Assembly: GCA_013350335.1 (NCBI GenBank)
Contig: CM023537.1
Coordinates: 46,188,111 to 46,252,110 of the forward strand
DNA from: Chimonanthus salicifolius
Taxonomy: Eukaryota; Streptophyta; Magnoliopsida; Laurales; Calycanthaceae
Direction: 5' to 3'
DNA: 64,000 nt
Positions 58,453 to 64,000 of the stretch are shown here, piece by piece (the first letter of the stretch is position 1; every line of letters begins with the position of its first letter). The notes beneath the pieces were generated by a model. It had not been told where the DNA came from. It saw only the letters and a list, made by a program, of their open reading frames with translations, and ran no database searches. A program made the position numbers and the translations under genes.

Positions 58453-58689
58453 GATAAACTCAATTTGTTGGTGGATAATAGCAGCAATATCCCTTGTAAT
58501 GTTGATTGTAGTTGAGAAAGATGCATGGAAAAGACCGTTGTTCAAATTTATTTGTAGTACAATCTCGGAGGCAATGAAAGCATTTACTGCCAAAAATTCG
58601 TAGAGAGCCATAATCCGGATGTTTTGTAAATAATATTGCATATTGACTCTTCCAGAACAACATACAAGAGGGTTGTGGCACGCCCCGAA

Positions 58690-58887
58690 CTCACATGTCG
58701 GCCCGGGCGATGTCCACCTCTCTGTCCTATGTGTGGTGCGACCGAGCATGTGAGAGTTGACTGTTTTTATGTAAGAATGAGAATCACTGTTCAATGTACA
58801 AACTGCAATGATTATGGACATCTTCATAGAGCCTGTCCTCACTATATTGACAACAGTTCTGATGCACTGTCTTCCTCTGAAAACTGA
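58690..58887 (+). CDS. Orphan ORF with two CCHC zinc knuckles
   Basis: The ORF 58636-58887 includes an upstream part overlapping a copia remnant on the other strand; the meaningful part starts about 58690. It encodes CPMCGATEHVRVDC and CTNCNDYGHLHRAC, both of the C-x2-C-x4-H-x4-C type, 18 residues apart. Such knuckles bind RNA or single-stranded DNA in gag proteins and in some transposases. No neighbouring domain identifies the source. It ends at a normal stop. It may be a remnant of gag of another element or an exon of a host gene; I cannot decide. Confidence 0.45.
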   Translation, partial: LTCRPGRCPPLCPMCGATEHVRVDCFYVRMRITVQCTNCNDYGHLHRACPHYIDNSSDALSSSEN

Positions 58888-59229
58888 TCAGGATTTAGGA
58901 CTTGAAAAGAAAGAGAAGAGTGAAAGAGAATGTTATAAAAATATACATATGTAAACATGTATACATATGTAAACATGTGAAAATGTAAAAATCTATAAAT
59001 GTGAGAGTGATCGTAGATGTAAGAAAGTACTAGTATGGGAAACTAGAAAGGGTATGTGAAAAGTGTGTGTGAATACCTTTATGCTTTGATGTATAAGGTC
59101 TATGTATCTTCTTTTGAATGTAATATATAAGTATATTTAATTACTATGTGATGTGATAAAGTTTTTATTTTGGAATTCTGTTATTGATACCTATGATCGT
59201 TAGGATGTCAGAATCATAGGCAGATTTTA
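58888..59229. other. AT-rich spacer before element H
   Basis: Contains a short tandem repeat (atacatatgtaaacatgt twice at about 58945-58980). The 5' LTR of element H should lie hereabouts, but no LTR end or primer-binding site could be identified. Confidence 0.45.
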
Positions 59230-59239
59230 GATACCAGGG

Positions 59240-60250
59240 GGAGAATGTAGTACCACCACCAGGGAATCAACCTGAACCCTTAGACGCGGTGCATATCACT
59301 GTGGAAGCTTTCGAAAGGGTTGAAGATGATCTCTGTCGACCACGGGAGAGAACTCTCGAGGGAAGAGCTACTTCAGCTCAGAAAAATTTCAAACAATTGA
59401 ACCGCCGACTTTCTCGGGAAATGCAGAACCAACTGAGGCTGAAAACTGGGTTAACCGGATTAGTCGAATCGTCGATACTCTAGCCACAGCTGAGGACCTA
59501 AAGGTGATTTTCACTACCTATCAATTGGAAGGAGGCACCTATAAATGGTGGGAAGTCAGATATAATGCGAGAAATCGTGAACCCATGACTTGGGAGGAGT
59601 TCTCTGCAGCTTTCTTTGCTCGTTATTATCCAAAAGTAGCAAGGGATGCTAAGAGGAGGCAATTCCTCGATCTGAACAGGGCTCCGACACGGTAGCCGAA
59701 TATACCTCAAAATTTCTAAACCTTTGTCCGAATGCTCCCCGAATCTTTGACAATGAGGAGAAAATCCAACATTATATCGAAGGACTTCGTCCTTTTCTTT
59801 AGCGGCAATTGGGGGGAATGCAATTTGCCACTTTAGAATAGGTGATTAATCGAGCTTCTATGGTGGAAGCAGTTGACACCACTAATAGAAATGTGGATCG
59901 ATTTCACCAAGGAGATGCATAGAAACCTTTCTCTGCCTAACAAAAAAAGGAAATTTAGTAAGAGTTCATTCACCAAGAGGGGACAGACATTTATGGGACA
60001 AAACAGTAACACTGGACCCAGGCAAGTGATATGCTACACGTGTAATCTGCCGGGTCATACGGTGAAAAAGTGTCCACAAAACAACGTTCCAGCAGTTGAT
60101 AGCCGAGTGTGTTTCAGATGCAAGCAAACGGGACATTTCATTAAAGACATTCCTTATCTTGACACCCGAAGCAACATGGCAGGACCTTCCCAAAATGTTA
60201 GACTGATGCAGTCTCAAATGCAGTCTACTCCACCACCCTCCAGAGGTTAA
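59240..60250 (+). pseudogene. Element H gag
   Basis: The capsid part at about 59440-59830 contains GGTYKWWEVRYNARNREPMT and FFARYYPKVARDAKRRQF, then a frameshift near 59690. The nucleocapsid part has one complete CCHC knuckle (CYTCNLPGHTVKKC, about 60030) and a second whose last Cys has become Ile (CFRCKQTGHFIKDI, about 60110). Confidence 0.88.
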
Positions 60251-62265
60251 GTGGCATTCGGGAATGCGCCACAAAGGACTGAACAAGCTAGAAATCAAGG
60301 ACGCCCTCAGATGACTCGGGGGAGAGTCTGCACCATGGGAACTCAGGAGGAGGAGCCTGCAGAGAACGCTGTAATGGAAGGTACCATACCTCTCTTTACT
60401 TTCATGGCACAAGGATTGGTAGATACCGGCGCTTCGCATTCATTCAACTCTAAATCATGTCAGGATAAGTTGAATTTATCGTCAGTAGTTGCCACCAAAC
60501 CTTTAATGGTAGTGTCACCATTAGGAAAGAAAGTAAGGGTTGACGAGATATGCGAATCTTGTGTTCTGAGAATGGGTGATCTAGATATAGTATATAATTT
60601 ATTTTGAATAGAAATGACAAATTTTGACATCACTCTTAGAATGGATTAGTTAACTACATACCAGGTTTTGATAGATTGCCTACAAAGGAAGATTTACTGG
60701 ATATCACCGACTAGAATCCGATTTATAGAGAAATTAGTACCATATGTGAACATCAGAGTTCAGTTCTCTGGTTTGAAGGCATATCCTAGTAGAATAATAG
60801 CTAGCATGGGATGGGAAGATGTAGAAGGCATAGAAGCCAGTTTACCTCGAGTGGTTTGTGAGTTTCTAGATATATTTCCAGATAAACTCAATGGCTTACC
60901 TCCACGCCGGGAGATAAATTTTGTAATTGATCTGCAGCCTGGAACATCTCCCATATCCATGGAACCATATAGGATGGCGCCAGCAGAACAAAAAAAGTTA
61001 GCAAAACAAATAAATGAGCTTCTCCAGCTTGGTTTCATTTGCTTGAGTAATTCACATTGGGGCGTACCAGCTCTCTTTGTGAAAAAGAAAGATGGATCCC
61101 TGAGAATGTGCATAGATTACTGGCCATTGAACCACGTAACCATAAAAAAACAAGTACCCATTGCCTAGAATAGATGATTTATTTGACTTGTTGAGAGGAG
61201 TAAACTGTTTCTAAAAAATTGACTTGAGGTCTGGATATCACCAACTTCGAGTCAGGGAGGAGGATATTCCCAAAACTGTTTTTCGTACCCAATATGGGCT
61301 TATATGAGTTTCTGGTCATGCCTTTTGGAGTAACGAATGCACCAGCTACTTTTATGGATTTGATGAACCGAATCTTCCGACCATATCTAAGAGAGTTCGT
61401 AATCGTCTTCATCGATGATATGTTGATATATTCGTCGACTGAAGAGGAACATGAATATCATCTACGTGTAATTTTATAGACTTTACGGGATCACCAACTG
61501 TATGTCAAACTCAGTAAATGTGAATTTTGGCTAACACAAGTCCAATTTCTCAGACATGTGGTATCGGCAGATGGAATTTCGGTGGATCTGGCAAAAGTAG
61601 AGACAGTTATGAATTGGAAAAGGCATAAAAATGTCACATAAATTCGAAGTTTTCTGGATTTAGCTGGATATAATCGAAAAATTTATCCCAAATTTCTCTC
61701 AAATTGCAGTACCAATGATTCGTTTGACCCGGAAAGATGTCAAATTTGAGTGGACAGAAGTCTGTGAGAAAGCATTTCAGGACTTAAAGGAGAAACTAAC
61801 ACCTCTCCTGTGTTAACTATACCTGAACAATGACATGGTTATGAGGTCTATTATGATGCTTCCAAATTGCGATTAGGATGTGTTTTAATGCATGAAGGAA
61901 AAGTAGTTGCTTATGGGACCAGACAGCTGAAAGGACATGAGCAAAACTACCCCACTCATGACTTAGAACTAGCAACAGTGGTGTTCACCCTGAAACTTTG
62001 GAGACATTACTTATATGGAGAACGATTCAATGTCTTTTCTAGTCACCATAGTCTCAAGTATTTATTTACTCAAAAAGATTTAAATATGAGGCAGTGGAGA
62101 TGGATGAAATATTTAGGAGATTACGACTTTGAACTCTCCTACCATCCTGGAAAAGCTAATGTGGTAGCAGATGTCCTAAGCAGGAAGTCTCGTAGTGACA
62201 TTGCAAAGGTTGCGTCATTACAGTGGAAATTATTAGAAATTCTATCCGACAATGATTTAGAATAA
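60251..62265 (+). pseudogene. Element H protease, RT and RNase H
   Basis: Protease active site is LVDTGASHSF at about 60415. RT spans about 60830-61640; the catalytic box FIDD is intact at about 61410, but a frameshift near 61165 and stops near 61210 and 61478 interrupt the domain. RNase H at 61850-62190 has [20 protein letters not shown] and the end [16 protein letters not shown]. Protein from this copy would be truncated. Confidence 0.9.
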
Positions 62266-62568
62266 AGAATCGGCATGGATTCAAAATTTAGTGCTACAAC
62301 CCAAAATGGTCGAAATAGTACTGGAACGACAATAAAACGATGTTGAGGCACAAGAAGTGATAGCTCAACTATCGAGTGGACCAGAGTTAGAAGATTGGAA
62401 GGTTAGAATCGATGAAGGTTTAACTTTCAAAGGTCAGCTGTTCGTACTAGAGTTAGAAGGATGCAGAGAGAAAGTGCTTAGAAATTTCCACCACTATAAA
62501 TTTGCAGTTTGTCCTGGTAGTACAAAGAAATATCGTGATCTACGCCTAAAATTCTGGTGGAGATGAAT

Positions 62569-63056
62569 TGTAGTGACCCGTTCCGCTAGCATGATATTGT
62601 CCGCTCTAGGCCTCATACATGGCCCTCACGGCTTTCAATTGGTGAGCCAACCCACTGTTGCTCCCAAAAGACCTCATTCTAGAAGGAGGAAGGCTACCAC
62701 TTATATATCAGAGACTTTCCAATGCAACTAACAATGTGAGACTTTTTGGAGAGGGGTATTACAATCCACCCCCTTAAAGCCAGAGCCATCTCTAACTCTA
62801 CACATGTAACAACCAAGCCCACACCCTCAGGCAGAGAGTTGAACCATGCTCAGATACCATTTGTAATGACCCATCCCGCTAGCATGATATTGTCCGCTCT
62901 GGGCCTCATACACGGCCCGCACGGCTTTCAATTGACGAGACAACCCACTGTGGCTCCCAAAAGGCCTCAAGTTAGAAGGAGGAAGGCTACCACTTATATA
63001 CCAGAGAATTTCCAACTCAACTAGCAATGTGGGACTTTCTGGGGTGGGGTATTACA
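62569..63056 (-). mobile_element. TRIM inserted in the integrase of H
   Basis: Complete miniature LTR retrotransposon of 488 bp on the minus strand. LTRs are 62569-62763 and 62862-63056 (195 bp each). The minus strand shows a primer-binding site at 62848-62860 (atggtatctgagc) one base inside the right LTR, and a polypurine tract (ttaagggggtggat) next to the left LTR. There is no coding capacity. Flanks tgaat and ggaat match at four of five bases, and removal restores the integrase frame of H. The LTR sequence is related to 19235-19446 and more distantly to element N. Confidence 0.93.
62764..62779 (-). other. Polypurine tract of the TRIM
   Basis: The plus strand atccacccccttaaag is the complement of ctttaagggggtggat, which abuts the LTR start tgtaatacc on the minus strand. 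Confidence 0.85.
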
Positions 63057-64000
63057 GGAATGAAGAGGGAAGTGGCAAACTTTGTTTCTAAATATTTAAC
63101 CTGCCAACAAGTCAAAGCTAAACATCAACGATCTAGTGGAAAAATGCAACATCTTCTAGTATCCAAATGGAAGTGGGAACACATTACTATGGATTTTGTA
63201 ACAGGATTTCTAAAATCAGTAAGGAAGAATGACTCCATATGGGTAATTGTGGACCAACTGACTAAGTCAACCCATTTTCTACCTATCCGGAAGAAAGATA
63301 CTTTAACTACTCTGAGTAAGTTGTATATCAAGGAGATAGTCCGATTACATGGAGTGTCAGTCTCCATCGTGTCAGATAGAGATACTTGATTTTTCTCTTG
63401 ATTTTTGTAGGGACCACAGACGCAGTTAGGTACCAGGTTATGTTTTAGTACAACATTTCATCCTCAGATAGATGATTAGTCTGAGAGAATTATCCAGACA
63501 TTAGAAGACATGTTGAGAGCATGTGTCATGGACATGTAAGGAAGTTGGGAAGATCACCTAGCTTTAATTGAATTTGTATACAACAACATTTATCAATCAA
63601 GTATACAAATGGCACTGTATGAGGTTTTGTATGGTAGACCTTATAGATCACCTCTATGTTGGACAGAAGTAGGAGACAAAGTACTAGGTAGGACCAGATA
63701 TGGTACATGAAACGACAGAACAAGTGGAAGTCATAAAGCAATGTCTTAAAGCTGCTCAGAGCCGACAGAAAAGCTACGTTGACAGAAGACGGAGACCATT
63801 GGAATTTGAAGTCGGAGACTTTGTTTTCCTGTGTGTAGCTCCACGTCATGGAATACAGAGGTTTGGACGTAAAGGGAAGTTGTCACCATGATACGTTGGA
63901 CATTCGAGATTTTGAAGAGAAATGGGGAAGTTGCTTACCAGAGAGCACTACCTCTGAGCCTGAAAAAGGTATATAATACCTTTCATGTGTCTAAGCTCAG

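Larger units (their letters stand above)
53541..58685 (-). pseudogene. Ty1/copia integrase-RT linker fragment, split
   Basis: Two parts of one minus-strand copia fragment. The right part (58685-58453) has KHPDYGSLRIFGSKCF and YCCYYPPTN, the end of integrase. The left part (53966-53541) continues with WHVLFYETLFPF, the start of the linker to RT. Element N sits between them, and removing it with one copy of its duplication makes the two parts contiguous in one frame, interrupted by a TGA. Neither LTR nor other copia domains are present. Confidence 0.8.
62300..63990 (+). pseudogene. Element H integrase, interrupted by TRIM
   Basis: The zinc-binding half ends LRLKFWWR at 62566; the other half resumes GMKREVANFVSKYLTCQQVK at 63058. 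The core has MDFVTGFLKS, VDQLTKSTHFLP and IVSDRDT, then a stop at 63387, with further stops after it (FHPQIDD region at about 63460). The C-terminal module (FEVGDFVFLCVAPRHGIQRF) ends near the window edge. Confidence 0.88.
59230..64000 (+). mobile_element. Element H: decayed Ty3/gypsy, Tekay/Del-like
   Basis: Plus-strand gag, protease, RT, RNase H and integrase, in gypsy order, broken by many stops and interrupted by a TRIM at 62569-63056. RT wording ([61 protein letters not shown]) is closest to Tekay/Del chromoviruses as I know them. The end of integrase, any chromodomain and the 3' LTR lie beyond the window. Confidence 0.9.

Overview
KIND OF DNA. This is nuclear DNA of a flowering plant. 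One spliced host gene with GT/AG introns sits in a dense, nested mass of plant retroelements: Ty3/gypsy chromoviruses, Ty1/copia, L1-type LINE, tRNA-derived SINEs, TRIM-like miniature LTR elements, a hAT-like and a Stowaway-like DNA transposon. I cannot name the species. Introns of 9-16 kb filled with old insertions and many solo LTRs suggest a medium or large genome such as a magnoliid or early-diverging eudicot, but that is inference. Nothing prokaryotic, no CRISPR, no rRNA and no intact tRNA gene was seen. || HOST GENE. On the minus strand, five exons (44691-44480, 35673-35538, 19075-18948, 18765-18618, 18512-18407) join in frame to encode most of a metallo-beta-lactamase-fold hydrolase of the plant 'putative hydrolase C777.06c-like' family. 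The start codon is at 44691. The last exon(s) were not found and should lie left of the window. || LAYOUT. 1-450: flank with a 50-bp tandem duplication. 451-14612: plus-strand chromovirus (element B) whose 5' LTR is split by a complete minus-strand gypsy element (A, 919-7030). 14613-18406: truncated SINE, decayed copia (C) and LINE fragment, in or beyond intron 5. 18407-19075: exons 5 to 3. Intron 2 (19076-35537) holds a TRIM-type solo LTR, a 2.3-kb solo LTR (G), a full copia element (D, 22949-28521) and a three-level nest: a B-like solo LTR (E1, 28788-34853) containing a hAT-like element (28858-32566) and an inverted solo LTR (E2, 33077-34149). Intron 1 (35674-44479) holds a LINE with an internally duplicated RT, a SINE with a 15-bp target duplication and a Stowaway-like MITE. 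The 5' flank of the gene runs into solo LTR K (46031-51686), itself split by solo LTR F (46500-49706). 51692-53540 is AT-rich intergenic DNA. 53541-58685 is a copia fragment split by a TRIM-like element (N, 53972-58452) carrying a tandemly duplicated PPR-gene fragment. 58690-64000: an orphan double zinc-knuckle ORF, then a decayed Tekay/Del-like gypsy element (H) interrupted in its integrase by a 488-bp TRIM and running off the right edge. || HOW IT FITS TOGETHER. No element looks able to move by itself: all large ORFs have stops or frameshifts, and the reverse transcriptases of A and B have lost the second catalytic aspartate. Nested insertions, each with its own terminal motifs and often its own target-site duplication, give a relative chronology. 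The most unusual items are element N (gene-fragment carriage inside a miniature LTR element), the hAT-like element with an exon-like leader, a cluster of imperfect palindromes in solo LTR F, and a host gene stretched over at least 26 kb by insertions.
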